From Candidatus Woesebacteria bacterium (GTDB lineage Bacteria > Patescibacteriota > Microgenomatia > UBA10105 > UBA927), in contig JAGORV010000001.1 of the NCBI GenBank assembly GCA_018062625.1, positions 1 to 33,886 of the forward strand: a DNA stretch of 33,886 nucleotides, in the 5' to 3' direction. The notes beneath the pieces are model-generated. The model saw only the letters and a list, made by a program, of their open reading frames with translations. It was not told the DNA's origin and made no database searches. This document shows positions 1 to 8,219 of the stretch, one piece after another; position 1 is the first letter of the stretch; each line of letters opens with the position of its first letter. Position numbers and translations under genes: made by a program.

Positions 1-2
1 AT

Positions 3-143
3 ATAAAAGTAAAAGCCGGGAGCGAGACTATTGGTAAAATGCTGTCAGATGATCTGAAGGCAGATTACTCTTTAGGTTCCACATCTGCAGACTTGGCGGA
101 GAGCGTCTCATACGATGCAGAAGTCATCGTAGGAAAAGAATAA
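3..143 (+). CDS. LytR C-terminal-domain protein, 3' fragment
   Basis: Only the last 46 codons are inside the window. The frame is open from base 3 and stops with TAA at 141-143. The residues (a VKAGSETIGKML stretch, then DYSLGSTSADLAESV, and a final AEVIVGKE) resemble the end of LytR_C domains. That family forms extracytoplasmic tails of LytR-CpsA-Psr-like or standalone envelope proteins and typically ends in a D/E-V-V-V-x-G-K motif. The HAD phosphatase starts 6 bp later, so the two are probably cotranscribed. The N-terminal part, including any LCP catalytic domain or membrane anchor, is outside the window, so its function cannot be stated more precisely. Confidence 0.6.
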   Translation: MKVKAGSETIGKMLSDDLKADYSLGSTSADLAESVSYDAEVIVGKE

Positions 144-149
144 TTCTTC

Positions 150-902
150 ATGAAGTACAAAGCAATTTTTCTAGACGTTGATGGAACCTGTGTAGTGCAC
201 GGCGTGGATAATCTTCCTTCTGTGCGAGTCGTCGATGCAGTTACGCAATGCATTCAGATGGGGGTTCCAGTAGGGTTAGCTACTTCGCGACCGTTACGTT
301 CGGTTATTGCCATTATCAATCATCTTAAACTTACCTCATATTGTGTCATCTCAAGTGGTTCACAGATATACGATCCTCGTACAAGTCAGATTGTATCCGA
401 GAAACTGATCCCAAGGGAGTCAATTGCACAGATTTGGGAAATTGCACAAAAGGCAAATCAACACGTTAAATTGTTTGATGGAATAAATGAGGTGAACATG
501 GATCAAGGGGCAATCCCCGCCAAAGTGATGGGGATGTGGTTCCCAAAGCTTGAACCAAGTATTTTGTTAGATATAGATGAGCAAATCAAACAGTTGAAAG
601 GAGTCGCTACGCATAGAATGGAAGCGTGGGAGGACGGATATGATTGTTTGGACATTACAAATAGTGAAGCATCTAAACAACATGGTGTATTAGATGTGTG
701 TGCCATGCTTGGTATACAGACGAGTGAATGTATAGGGGTTGGTGATGGGTACAACGACTTCCCGCTTTTATTAGCATGTGGATTAAAAATTGCGATGGGA
801 AATGCCGTACCAGAGCTTAAGGCTGTCGCAGATTTTGTAGCGCCCACTGTGCGTGAGGATGGCGTGGCCACGGTTATAGAAAAATTTATTCTTAATGGAT
901 AA
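150..902 (+). CDS. HAD-superfamily hydrolase, Cof-like phosphatase
   Basis: A 250-aa cytoplasmic protein with the HAD signatures in order. Motif I is FLDVDGT near the N-terminus (nucleophile Asp9 and acid/base Asp11). A T-S-R segment at about residues 46-48 fits motif II. Motif IV, GVGDGYNDFPLL at about residues 196-207, supplies the Mg-binding aspartates. The size and the C2-type cap between the motifs fit the Cof/sugar-phosphatase branch. These enzymes dephosphorylate small phosphorylated metabolites, and the sequence does not reveal the substrate. The ATG is preceded by AT-rich sequence with no good Shine-Dalgarno. It sits 6 bp after the LytR_C stop and 3 bp before miaA, so an operon is likely. 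Confidence 0.85.
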   Translation: MKYKAIFLDVDGTCVVHGVDNLPSVRVVDAVTQCIQMGVPVGLATSRPLRSVIAIINHLKLTSYCVISSGSQIYDPRTSQIVSEKLIPRESIAQIWEIAQKANQHVKLFDGINEVNMDQGAIPAKVMGMWFPKLEPSILLDIDEQIKQLKGVATHRMEAWEDGYDCLDITNSEASKQHGVLDVCAMLGIQTSECIGVGDGYNDFPLLLACGLKIAMGNAVPELKAVADFVAPTVREDGVATVIEKFILNG

Positions 903-905
903 TGT

Positions 906-1883
906 ATGGAAAAGCTTCTGATTATTTGTGGCCCGACTGCAACTGGTAAAACTGCGCTAGCAGTAGCACTTGCTAGAAAATATAATGGTGAGTTGATAAA
1001 CGCTGATTCTCGACAGCTATATGAAGGGCTTAGCGTTGTGACAGGGAAAGACTTGCCACATGAGGCTATCGGAACCATGGTGGAGTATGCTTCCTACCAA
1101 GACAGTTTGTTACCCATTCGGACATATGATCTCCATGGCGCCTCTATTTGGCTATATGATTTGCTACCACCTGAAGTTCCCATCAGTATTGCGTTGTATC
1201 GAGTTGCTGCTCGTATCGCGATAAACAATATTCGAAAAAGAGGAAAGTTACCAATTCTTGTTGGTGGAAGCGGTTTGTATATTCGATCTGTAGTTGATGA
1301 TATTGAAACAATTGATATTCCGCCAAATGAGCGTTTGAGAAATACCCTGATAAATGTCTCAGTACAAGATTTGCAAGATGCACTTATGCAAATAGATAAT
1401 TCAAAATTTGAAAAAATGAATCATTCTGATAAAAATAATGCACGTCGGCTTGTACGTGCTATCGAAGTTGCCCAGTATTATAAAAAGGGAAATGTACATC
1501 AGCAGCCTGAAAATGGTTCATCACCCGATGCATTATGGATCGGATTGCGTCACACAGACCTTTCGTTGCATGATGCAATTGTCAAAAGAGTAGAATCTCG
1601 TTGGAACGATGGCGCTATAGATGAGGTACGAACTGTGCTTACTCAAGGCAGCTCGATGCAAGTGATCACATCACTCGGTGTTACACCAATACAAGCGTAT
1701 ATCAATGGCAAGTGTTCAGAGCATGAGGCAAAAATGTTATGGATAAAAGAAGAGATTGCTTATGCGAAGCGTCAGATGGTATGGTTCCGAAAAAATACGC
1801 ATATAGCGTGGTTTGACGTAGGAGAAAACACTCTGAATGATCAGCTAGAGAAGCGCGTTGACGCATGGTATACTAAATCTTGA
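906..1883 (+). CDS. miaA: tRNA dimethylallyltransferase MiaA
   Basis: The 325-aa product has the MiaA P-loop GPTATGKT at residues 9-16 and the following conserved block ELINADSRQLYEGLSVVTGK, which holds the catalytic Asp and the tRNA-contacting Gln. GGSGLYIRSVVDD and the C-terminal SLGVTPIQAYINGK and YAKRQMVWFRKN blocks are also typical. MiaA transfers a dimethylallyl group to N6 of A37 in tRNAs that read codons starting with U. The length is normal for the family. It starts 3 bp after the HAD gene and its TGA stop is 1 bp before the permease ATG, so it is the middle gene of a compact operon. Confidence 0.96.
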   Translation: MEKLLIICGPTATGKTALAVALARKYNGELINADSRQLYEGLSVVTGKDLPHEAIGTMVEYASYQDSLLPIRTYDLHGASIWLYDLLPPEVPISIALYRVAARIAINNIRKRGKLPILVGGSGLYIRSVVDDIETIDIPPNERLRNTLINVSVQDLQDALMQIDNSKFEKMNHSDKNNARRLVRAIEVAQYYKKGNVHQQPENGSSPDALWIGLRHTDLSLHDAIVKRVESRWNDGAIDEVRTVLTQGSSMQVITSLGVTPIQAYINGKCSEHEAKMLWIKEEIAYAKRQMVWFRKNTHIAWFDVGENTLNDQLEKRVDAWYTKS

Positions 1884-1884
1884 T

Positions 1885-2871
1885 ATGAAACCCGTCAAAG
1901 TTGAGCTGTCATATAAAACTATAGTATTTACCCTCGTGTTGTTGGTTTCTATTTGGTTTGTGCTTCAAATTCGAGATATTCTATTTTTGTTATTCATTTC
2001 TTTTATTCTTATGTCTGCACTTCGACCAATCGTCGATTGGATGGAGAGATTTAAAATTCCTCGAATAGTTTCTATATTTCTTTTATACACACTAGTGTTT
2101 GGAGTATTTGGGGCATCGATTGCAGGGATAATTCCAACGCTTGGATCACAATCGGCGAAGCTATTCGCAGAGTTCCCTGATTTTATCAGGCGAGTGTTTC
2201 CAGCGGTAACCCTAGATTTACAAGGTATCACGAGACAAATCGCTCCAGTAGGGGAAAATCTAATAAAGGTAACCGTTGGAATATTTTCTAACTTGTTAGC
2301 AATGTTTACCGTCATGACATTTACATTTTATTTTCTTTTAGAACGACGACATTTACGAGATTTTTTATCTGGGTTGTTAGGTGGAGGCTTGGGAGAACAA
2401 GTATTCGCCGTACTTTTGCGTGTGGAGAAGCGTTTGAGTGCTTGGGTATTGGGTGAGTTGTTTTTGATGGCGCTGATTGGCACTCTTTCATACATTGGTT
2501 TAGTATTTTTACAAATAGAGTATGCATTGCCATTGGCAATTTTTGCAGGCTTATTGGAAATAGTTCCGACTATCGGACCCACAATTTCCGCTATCCCTGC
2601 AATATTAGTAGCATTTTCTCAGGCGCCACTCCTTGCTCTAAGTGTAGGAGCGCTCTATATAATCGTTCAGCAAATAGAGAATAATATCGTTGTTCCCATG
2701 GTTATGCGAAAGAGCGTGGGTTTGCCACCAATCTTGACTATCTTAGCGCTTATGATCGGTGGTAGATTCGCAGGCGTGACCGGAGCAATTCTTGCGGTTC
2801 CAATACTGCTTACTGTTCAGGAAATTATCGCGTCTCTTCCAAGTAATCCTACAAATACAGAGAAAAAATAG
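1885..2871 (+). CDS. AI-2E/PerM family membrane permease
   Basis: A 328-aa polytopic membrane protein. Hydrophobic segments lie at both ends of the N-terminal third and again across the C-terminal half. The family landmarks are visible: PIVDWMERFKIPRIVSIFLLY near residue 45, and the C-terminal GLLEIVPTIGPTISAIPA and VVPMVMRKSVGLPPI blocks, which are the best-conserved part of the AI-2E_transport family. Proven members export autoinducer-2 or act as Na+/H+ antiporters, so the substrate here is unknown. The ATG at 1885 is preferred over one 27 nt upstream that would overlap miaA. It is followed by the rnpB terminator repeats. Confidence 0.85.
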   Translation: MKPVKVELSYKTIVFTLVLLVSIWFVLQIRDILFLLFISFILMSALRPIVDWMERFKIPRIVSIFLLYTLVFGVFGASIAGIIPTLGSQSAKLFAEFPDFIRRVFPAVTLDLQGITRQIAPVGENLIKVTVGIFSNLLAMFTVMTFTFYFLLERRHLRDFLSGLLGGGLGEQVFAVLLRVEKRLSAWVLGELFLMALIGTLSYIGLVFLQIEYALPLAIFAGLLEIVPTIGPTISAIPAILVAFSQAPLLALSVGALYIIVQQIENNIVVPMVMRKSVGLPPILTILALMIGGRFAGVTGAILAVPILLTVQEIIASLPSNPTNTEKK

Positions 2872-2916
2872 TGTATTTTGAGAGCCTCATATTATTTAGT
2901 GTGGATTCTGCAGCTC

Positions 2917-2954
2917 AAAAAAAATCCCGCAACATGCGTTGCCGGATTTTTTTA
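2917..2954. terminator. bidirectional Rho-independent terminator (distal rnpB copy)
   Basis: The stem is AAATCC plus GCAAC (2922-2933, one C-C mismatch) with GTTGC plus GGATTT (2938-2949) and a 4-nt loop. An 8-A run lies on the left and a 7-T run on the right, so it can end transcription from the permease operon on + and rnpB read-through on -. Confidence 0.8.
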
Positions 2955-2999
2955 TGCACTTTGAGGGCCTCACATTTCATGCGAGCACTCTGCGGCTCA

Positions 3000-3036
3000 A
3001 AAAAAATCCTACAACATCAGTTGCAGGATTTCTTTA
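3000..3036. terminator. bidirectional Rho-independent terminator of rnpB
   Basis: The stem is AAATCCT and CAAC (3004-3015) with GTTG and AGGATTT (3020-3031), flanked by A-rich and T-rich tracts. It lies directly after the rnpB 3' end on the - strand. Confidence 0.8.
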
Positions 3037-3042
3037 TTCACC

Positions 3043-3477
3043 TTGAGAGCCTCATAAGCCAGATTCTGTTTTAATTATTCTCATTTCTCTAATGCCCGCA
3101 ATCTTTGATCCTCCCGAATGCGCGGTAATAACGGATCGGTCGTCGGTTGCAGCAAGTAGGATTGCCATCGTTTCACCCATCGTCCACAAGCTGTTGAGCT
3201 CAAGGCTGATGATCGTCTCTGTGGCTCTCTTACCCAGTCAATTCTGGATTCGTTTCCGACGACCTTTCGGTGTCGGAACACTCGATCATAACCCAAGGGT
3301 CATGACGGGGAGCTTACACTCCCTCCTTCCGCATTCTGCTGTCTGGACTTTCCTCCCCCTCCGCTCCTCACTTCGTGCGGAGCTACGGGGGACAAGTCCC
3401 TATTCTACATAGAGCGCTTGCCCTTCGAAGCTCTTTGCGGAGCAAAGAGCGAAGGAGGCGAGAATTCGGACTCTCAA
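3043..3477 (-). ncRNA. rnpB: RNase P RNA, bacterial type A-like
   Basis: On the - strand the 5' part contains the universally conserved P4 half GGAGGAAAGTCC. The 3' part contains ACAGAATCTGGCTTATGAGGCT, the counterpart of the conserved ACAGAACCCGGCTTA. The ends TTGAGAG and CTCTCAA can pair as P1, which sets the boundaries at about 3477 and 3043. The RNA is about 435 nt. It processes the 5' ends of tRNA precursors. The P15 region (stem 3107-3111/3133-3137) shows no GGU in its loop. No clear P18 hairpin is seen between P15 and the conserved TTAGAGAAATGA. An extended -10 (TGTTATACT, 3497-3489) lies just upstream and terminators follow. The exact ends are inferred from pairing. Confidence 0.92.
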
Positions 3478-3488
3478 AGTGCCTGTAT

Positions 3489-3497
3489 AGTATAACA
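3489..3497 (-). promoter_or_regulatory. rnpB extended -10
   Basis: TGT TATACT on the - strand lies about 12 nt before the first P1 base of rnpB. The -35 region (about 3517-3512) is weak, in keeping with an extended -10 promoter. Confidence 0.6.
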
Positions 3498-3560
3498 TAT
3501 GACCTATAGTGTATCTATATCGCATTGTTTTTTCGTGTAAAGTTTATTATTGTTAAGGAG

Positions 3561-5090
3561 ATGCTTGCAAAAATACTATCAGGCGCAGTTGTTGGATTAG
3601 AGGCTGTTGTGGTCACTGTAGAGGTCGATATTGCATCGCAGGGTTTGCCGTCGTTCACTATTGTAGGATTACCAGATAAAGCAGTAGAAGAAAGCCGAGA
3701 AAGAGTAAGAGCCGCTATAAAGAATAGTGGAGCAGAATTTCCCGCGAAACGTATTACCGTAAATTTAGCTCCAGCGGATTTACCCAAAATAGGTCCAGCC
3801 TATGATTTACCCATAGCTTTGGGAATTCTTATTGCCTCAGGTCAATTACCACCGCAAAAAGCAGATGCACTGTTTATAGGTGAGCTTTCTCTTGATGGTG
3901 GATTGCGACACACGAATGGCATATTGCCACTAGCGATGCTTGCAAAGGAAAAACGATTGACCGATAGAGTATATGTACCGCTTCATGATGCCCAAGAAGC
4001 GGCGATGATAAGCGGGATTCACGTGTTTGGGGTTGTATCTTTACTTGCTCTTTATCATCATCTCACTGGCTCCATGATGCTTGAGCCTATTGAGCATGTA
4101 TCCTTTTCGGATCTACCGATTCAATCGGGTTTTGAATTTGATATGGCCGATATAATTGGGCAAGAACAAGTGAAACGTGCTTTGGAAATAGCTGCTGCAG
4201 GAGCTCATAATATGTTTATGCAGGGACCTCCTGGGGCGGGAAAAACCATGCTCGCAAGAACACTTCCATCTATATTGCCATCATTAAGCGAAAGTGAAGC
4301 GTTAGAGGTGACTAAAATATATTCTGTCACCGGTAATTTACCGGCTGGAGAATCTGTTATTAAATTTCGACCATTTCGCGCTCCACACCACACGACTAGT
4401 CGTATTGGACTTATTGGTGGTGGGACACATCCGGCGCCTGGGGAGATTTCTCTTGCCCATCGTGGAGTATTGTTTTTAGATGAATTTCCAGAATTTCCTA
4501 GACATGTGCTTGAAGCGCTTCGGCAGCCTATTGAAGATGGTGTTGTCACGATCTCTCGTGCGATAGGTACGGTGCGATATCCTGCAACATTTATGTTGCT
4601 TGCAGCGTCAAATCCTTGTCCATGTGGAAATTTTGGATCAGAGACGAAACGATGCACTTGTGTGTCTGGGTTGGTCAGTAGGTATCAAAAACGTGTGTCG
4701 GGGCCTATCATTGATAGGATTGATCTCCATGTTCAAGTACCTGCAGTAAAATCAGAAAAGTTTACTGATACGTTTATAAAAAGTGAATCTTCATTTTTGA
4801 TACAAAAACGAGTGGAACGAGCGAGAAATCTGCAACTGGCTCGATTTAACAAAACAGATCGGAAAGCAAATGCAGATATGACCACTCGGGATGTGAGAGA
4901 ATACTGTGTCTTAACTGATGATGTGATTAAGTTTTTGCGACAAGCAGTGTCGCAGTTGGGATTATCTGCGCGAAGTTATTATCGAGTGATAAAAGTGGCA
5001 CGGACTATAGCAGATCTTGCGGGGTCTACAAATATCGTATTACCACATATTGCTGAAGCGCTGCAGTATAGACCAAAAGAATCTTTATGA
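3561..5090 (+). CDS. comM: ComM-like Mg-chelatase-family AAA+ ATPase
   Basis: A 509-aa protein. The N-terminal ComM domain shows GLPSFTIVGLPDKAVEESRERVRAAIKNSG and KRITVNLAPADLPKIG. A Mg_chelatase AAA+ core follows with Walker A GPPGAGKT at about residue 222 and Walker B GVLFLDEFPEF at about residue 300. A CPCGNFG cysteine motif and the C-terminal Mg_chelatase_C helical domain come next. In transformable bacteria ComM is a helicase that promotes branch migration during integration of taken-up DNA. The start is chosen from the family N-terminus (MLAKILSGAVVGLEA). AAGGAG directly abuts this ATG with no spacer, which is unusual; an upstream in-frame TTG at 3525 is the alternative. Its TGA overlaps the next ATG. 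Confidence 0.92.
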   Translation: MLAKILSGAVVGLEAVVVTVEVDIASQGLPSFTIVGLPDKAVEESRERVRAAIKNSGAEFPAKRITVNLAPADLPKIGPAYDLPIALGILIASGQLPPQKADALFIGELSLDGGLRHTNGILPLAMLAKEKRLTDRVYVPLHDAQEAAMISGIHVFGVVSLLALYHHLTGSMMLEPIEHVSFSDLPIQSGFEFDMADIIGQEQVKRALEIAAAGAHNMFMQGPPGAGKTMLARTLPSILPSLSESEALEVTKIYSVTGNLPAGESVIKFRPFRAPHHTTSRIGLIGGGTHPAPGEISLAHRGVLFLDEFPEFPRHVLEALRQPIEDGVVTISRAIGTVRYPATFMLLAASNPCPCGNFGSETKRCTCVSGLVSRYQKRVSGPIIDRIDLHVQVPAVKSEKFTDTFIKSESSFLIQKRVERARNLQLARFNKTDRKANADMTTRDVREYCVLTDDVIKFLRQAVSQLGLSARSYYRVIKVARTIADLAGSTNIVLPHIAEALQYRPKESL

Positions 5091-6721
5091 AGCACAGCGC
5101 TTGTTTTAATCTACATACTTGGCATTGGTCTACCTATGTTCTCATAATTATTTTTGTGTTGGGGTGTGGTTTGCGATTTTTAAACTTATTTGGTTGGATA
5201 TGGGATATGGGAGGATATGACGAAAGCCGTGACATGCTGGTGGCGCGTCATATTGTGGAGTATGGGGATTGGGTGTGGCGTGGCCCGCTTGCCGCAGGGG
5301 GTCATAATATTTTAGCTAACTCTCCATTTTATTACTATTTCATCGCAGCCATTTGGGCAGTGACGCGCACACCTGAGATGTTTATGGTTTTTTGGGCAAT
5401 TGTTATGGCTTCTATCATCCCACTGGGATATATCATAGGAGCTCGACTGTGGGATAAGACGACAGGATTATATATCGCATTATTATTTGCAGTTCATCCG
5501 ACATTTGTGGGAATGGGGAAATTTTTAAGTCAGGTAAACTTGATTCCGCTGTGGGTGCTTATTGTATTAAACTTGGTAATTCCTAGGAAACGATGGAGCT
5601 TTGTTTCGTTCGCTGCAAGTCTGGCCATCTTATTCTTAGGTCTCCATATCCATTATGGATCATTGATTATTATCGCAAGTTTGTATATTTGGATGAGTTG
5701 GATGTGGTGGAAACATTCTACGGTTTCGTCTCGTCCCATTCGCATAGTGTATCTCGGGCTGCTCACAGAATACTTGGTGTTGTTTTGGATATATGCCACG
5801 TATAAATATGCACCCTTTGATCAGTTTATTTTTCTAGACTCAAATTTACGGACTGCACACCCAAATTTTATTGGTGTGGCCACGCGTGCCATAACAGACG
5901 CTGGGTCGTTGCTTTGGACTGGAGCGTTTGACATGCGCGCGATAGGTATCGCTGTGATGGGATTATTAATATATGGAATAGGTTGTACCCCAAAGATGTT
6001 TTCTCCACAGGTACGAAGATTCTGTATGTGGGCATTTATGTGTATGTCCAGTGCGTATATGGCAGTGGGGTTGTATTTAGGACATGTGTCTTTGTCTTAT
6101 CTTTATAGTTTATTGCCATTTTATATCATCGCATTTGGATTACTATTGCGTCGAATACATTCGATGAATCGTTACCTTGGTGTGTTTGCTTTGCTTATAC
6201 TGTCATTTGTTCTTATTGGTTGGTCATGGCGGGAAATGCAACCAACAACAACAGAATCTCCGTATCGGAGTTATAAAAACATAGCCAAGGCTATCGCAAC
6301 GGATTATCAAGCCACAACTCGTGGCACGAATAAATACGATTCTCTTTCATTTGTCATCGCAACTCTTTCGACATCCCCATATGTAGTGTATGACGGATGG
6401 GCAAATGGAAGCACATGGTATTGGCTTGAGGAGATTTTGAATGAGAGACTTGTACGACTTACCGATGATGTAACCAACTTTAATCCTCTCGTAAAACATC
6501 CAACATACTTTTATGTTATTTGTGACCACCGTGATTCAGGTCGAGATTCTTCAGAGATATGTCGGACGCGATTTACAAAAGTTCGAGATTATATCTCTGA
6601 GTCTTATAAAGTGGTATATGTTTCTAATTTTTATACTGTATGGAGATTTGATGTTGTGCGTAGACCTTTTCAGGATATCTATAATGTCGCATATGACGAA
6701 CTACTTCACCCAAAGGAATAG
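5087..6721 (+). CDS. GT39/PMT-like polytopic glycosyltransferase 1
   Basis: A 544-aa integral membrane protein with about ten hydrophobic segments and a soluble C-terminal region (about residues 390-544). The first extracytoplasmic loop reads GGYDESRDMLVARHIVEYGD, the D-E-x-R type motif that binds the lipid-phosphate sugar donor in PMT/ArnT-like GT-C enzymes, and is followed by SPFYYYFIAAIWAV. This supports transfer of a lipid-linked sugar to an envelope acceptor; donor and acceptor are unknown. It overlaps the comM stop by 4 bp and is followed 3 bp later by a second enzyme of the same fold, so the two probably act in one glycosylation route. Confidence 0.75.
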   Translation: MKHSACFNLHTWHWSTYVLIIIFVLGCGLRFLNLFGWIWDMGGYDESRDMLVARHIVEYGDWVWRGPLAAGGHNILANSPFYYYFIAAIWAVTRTPEMFMVFWAIVMASIIPLGYIIGARLWDKTTGLYIALLFAVHPTFVGMGKFLSQVNLIPLWVLIVLNLVIPRKRWSFVSFAASLAILFLGLHIHYGSLIIIASLYIWMSWMWWKHSTVSSRPIRIVYLGLLTEYLVLFWIYATYKYAPFDQFIFLDSNLRTAHPNFIGVATRAITDAGSLLWTGAFDMRAIGIAVMGLLIYGIGCTPKMFSPQVRRFCMWAFMCMSSAYMAVGLYLGHVSLSYLYSLLPFYIIAFGLLLRRIHSMNRYLGVFALLILSFVLIGWSWREMQPTTTESPYRSYKNIAKAIATDYQATTRGTNKYDSLSFVIATLSTSPYVVYDGWANGSTWYWLEEILNERLVRLTDDVTNFNPLVKHPTYFYVICDHRDSGRDSSEICRTRFTKVRDYISESYKVVYVSNFYTVWRFDVVRRPFQDIYNVAYDELLHPKE

Positions 6722-6724
6722 CTC

Positions 6725-8026
6725 ATGAATTGGTCTGATACAAAGAATATTTTACGACACAACTATGTTCGAGTTGGAATATCGCTGTGTTTTTTCTTAT
6801 GGATTATATTTTCACTTCCTCTTCATACATCAAAAATCTCTTTACATATAGATGAGATAGCATGGTTTATTGATACCGACGCATTTGAGCAACTTTTTTT
6901 AAAGAAAGACCTATCATCTTCATTTTGGCAAGCAGATCAACGGTACGATCAGCCACCGCTAGTTAAGTACATTTATGGTTCATACCTTTGGGCTAAAGAT
7001 TCTGAGGTTTTTGAGAATCGTGTGAAGCTGGAAAAGGAGTGGGGAAGGTGGGGGATATATAGCAATCCAAACACCACAGAAGCAGGGTTTGAAATATTCG
7101 AACCATATATTCGTCAAATGCGTCAGATCAATTCAGTGGGGCTTTTTGGAACACTGCTCGCTTTTTATATTTTGATGATTTTAATAGGTAATACCGGCGT
7201 AGTAGCTGCAATGATAGGCACTACTTTGCTTTCGCAAAATGCGCTTTTTTTACAGGAAATGACGCATGCAACTCACGATGGATTTATGCTTTGTTTTATG
7301 TTGTTTTCTGTTTTGTTTTATAGTCTATACATAAAAACTAAACAAAAGTATTGGATACCGCTCGCTATTGTTTATGCGGTTTTTAGTGTAGCAAGTAAGC
7401 TCACGGGGATTATGGCGACCATCGCAATATTGACTCATCAGATTGTAAACATGCTTAATCAAAGGAATCAAAATAAATCAGTGGTAGTTCGCGTATTAGC
7501 TATCACATCATCTATTTTTATCTTGTGGGTTCTGGTAAATCCATCGTTATACAAAGATTCAATAAACAACACCATAAAATATTTTTCGTTTCGAATGATT
7601 CAAACAAGTCGTCTGCAAGAGGCGTATCCATCTGCCTCGCTCGTTACGCTACCTTCAAAAGTACGAGCAAGTTGGTGCACTCTTGTAGCTCCCGAATGTC
7701 ACGGATTTTTTGAAAAAGGTACATTCACCTCGCAGTTATGGGTAAATGTATCGTTGTTGCTACTCGGATTATTTTATTTGGCTCAGAATATATATTACAA
7801 CACAAAAAAAGAATATATAGGTATTCTTGGAATATTTTTGTTTCTCATTATCGTATGGAACGTCGTTCTTTTGCCGATGCACTATGGGAGGTATTATTTA
7901 CCCACTCTAATTGGAATATTTTTCATTTCGGCATGCGGTGCACAAATGCTTCTTCTGTCTATTTTTTGGGTTTTGAAAAACAAAACCCCCGCCTTTCGAC
8001 GGGGGATTTTTGATAAAACGTCTTAA
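6725..8026 (+). CDS. GT39/PMT-like polytopic glycosyltransferase 2
   Basis: A 433-aa membrane protein. After the first TM segment (about residues 18-34) comes HIDEIAWFIDTDAFEQLF, a DE motif in the position of the GT-C catalytic acid, and then the family-like RYDQPPLVKYIYGSYLW. Further hydrophobic segments follow to the end. It resembles dolichyl-phosphate-mannose-type protein mannosyltransferases (PMT_2). The last about 14 codons run through a terminator hairpin (PAFRRGIFDKTS), so the C-terminus is partly dictated by RNA structure. The pairing with the preceding GT-C gene suggests a shared glycan or glycoprotein pathway. Confidence 0.72.
   Translation: MNWSDTKNILRHNYVRVGISLCFFLWIIFSLPLHTSKISLHIDEIAWFIDTDAFEQLFLKKDLSSSFWQADQRYDQPPLVKYIYGSYLWAKDSEVFENRVKLEKEWGRWGIYSNPNTTEAGFEIFEPYIRQMRQINSVGLFGTLLAFYILMILIGNTGVVAAMIGTTLLSQNALFLQEMTHATHDGFMLCFMLFSVLFYSLYIKTKQKYWIPLAIVYAVFSVASKLTGIMATIAILTHQIVNMLNQRNQNKSVVVRVLAITSSIFILWVLVNPSLYKDSINNTIKYFSFRMIQTSRLQEAYPSASLVTLPSKVRASWCTLVAPECHGFFEKGTFTSQLWVNVSLLLLGLFYLAQNIYYNTKKEYIGILGIFLFLIIVWNVVLLPMHYGRYYLPTLIGIFFISACGAQMLLLSIFWVLKNKTPAFRRGIFDKTS
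7982..8011. terminator. bidirectional terminator inside the end of the glycosyltransferase ORF
   Basis: CCCCCG (7986-7991) pairs with CGGGGG (8000-8005) around an 8-nt loop, with AAAA on the left and TTTTT on the right. It serves the + operon and also lies 29 bp beyond the stop of the - strand DUF5679 gene. Confidence 0.85.
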
Positions 8027-8039
8027 CAAAAAGTGAATA

Positions 8040-8180
8040 TTAGCCACCGATTTTGTACATACCGGTTCCACAAACTGGGCATTTGCCTTTCATTGCTGGT
8101 TTGCCGTTTTTCATCGTGACTTTTACTGCTTTGTCATCATCTCGCTTTGCGCGACATTTGACACAATACATAGTTGCCAT
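8040..8180 (-). CDS. DUF5679 small zinc-ribbon protein
   Basis: A 46-aa protein with two CxxC knuckles: MYCVKCRAKR near the N-terminus and KCPVCGTGMYKIGG at the C-terminus, separated by VKVTMKNGKPAMKG. This matches the DUF5679 pattern common in Patescibacteria and predicts one bound zinc. The function of the family is unknown; nucleic-acid or ribosome association is only a guess from size and charge. A full AAAGGAGGTGAA Shine-Dalgarno (8200-8189) fixes the start. It lies 39 bp downstream of another tiny gene on the same strand, so the two are probably cotranscribed. Confidence 0.85.
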   Translation of the reverse strand: MATMYCVKCRAKRDDDKAVKVTMKNGKPAMKGKCPVCGTGMYKIGG

Positions 8181-8219
8181 AGTAGATATTCACCTCCTTT
8201 CGATAATACACAAATACAA

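Larger units (their letters stand above)
2878..3042. repeat. two tandem copies of an 82-83 bp rnpB 3'-end/terminator unit
   Basis: Two consecutive units (2878-2960 and 2961-3042) each start with TTGAG(A/G)GCCTCA, then a divergent stretch ending in CTCTGCGGCTC or TTCTGCAGCTC, then a run of A, a hairpin and a run of T. The same TTGAGAGCCTCA opens the true rnpB 3' end at 3043, so on the - strand the array reads as rnpB 3' end plus terminator, repeated downstream two more times. The period is 83 then 82 bp. The hairpins are conserved by compensatory change better than the spacer. Confidence 0.8.

Noticed and set aside
503-1078. 191-codon antisense frame over the HAD gene and miaA
   Set aside because: Shadow of two well-identified genes, with no motif of its own.
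2871-3074. 67-codon + strand frame after the permease
   Set aside because: It runs through the two terminator repeats and the rnpB 3' end, and its sequence is a translation of those repeats.
3081-3412. Open frames on both strands inside 3081-3412
   Set aside because: They lie within the RNase P RNA gene and have no family resemblance.
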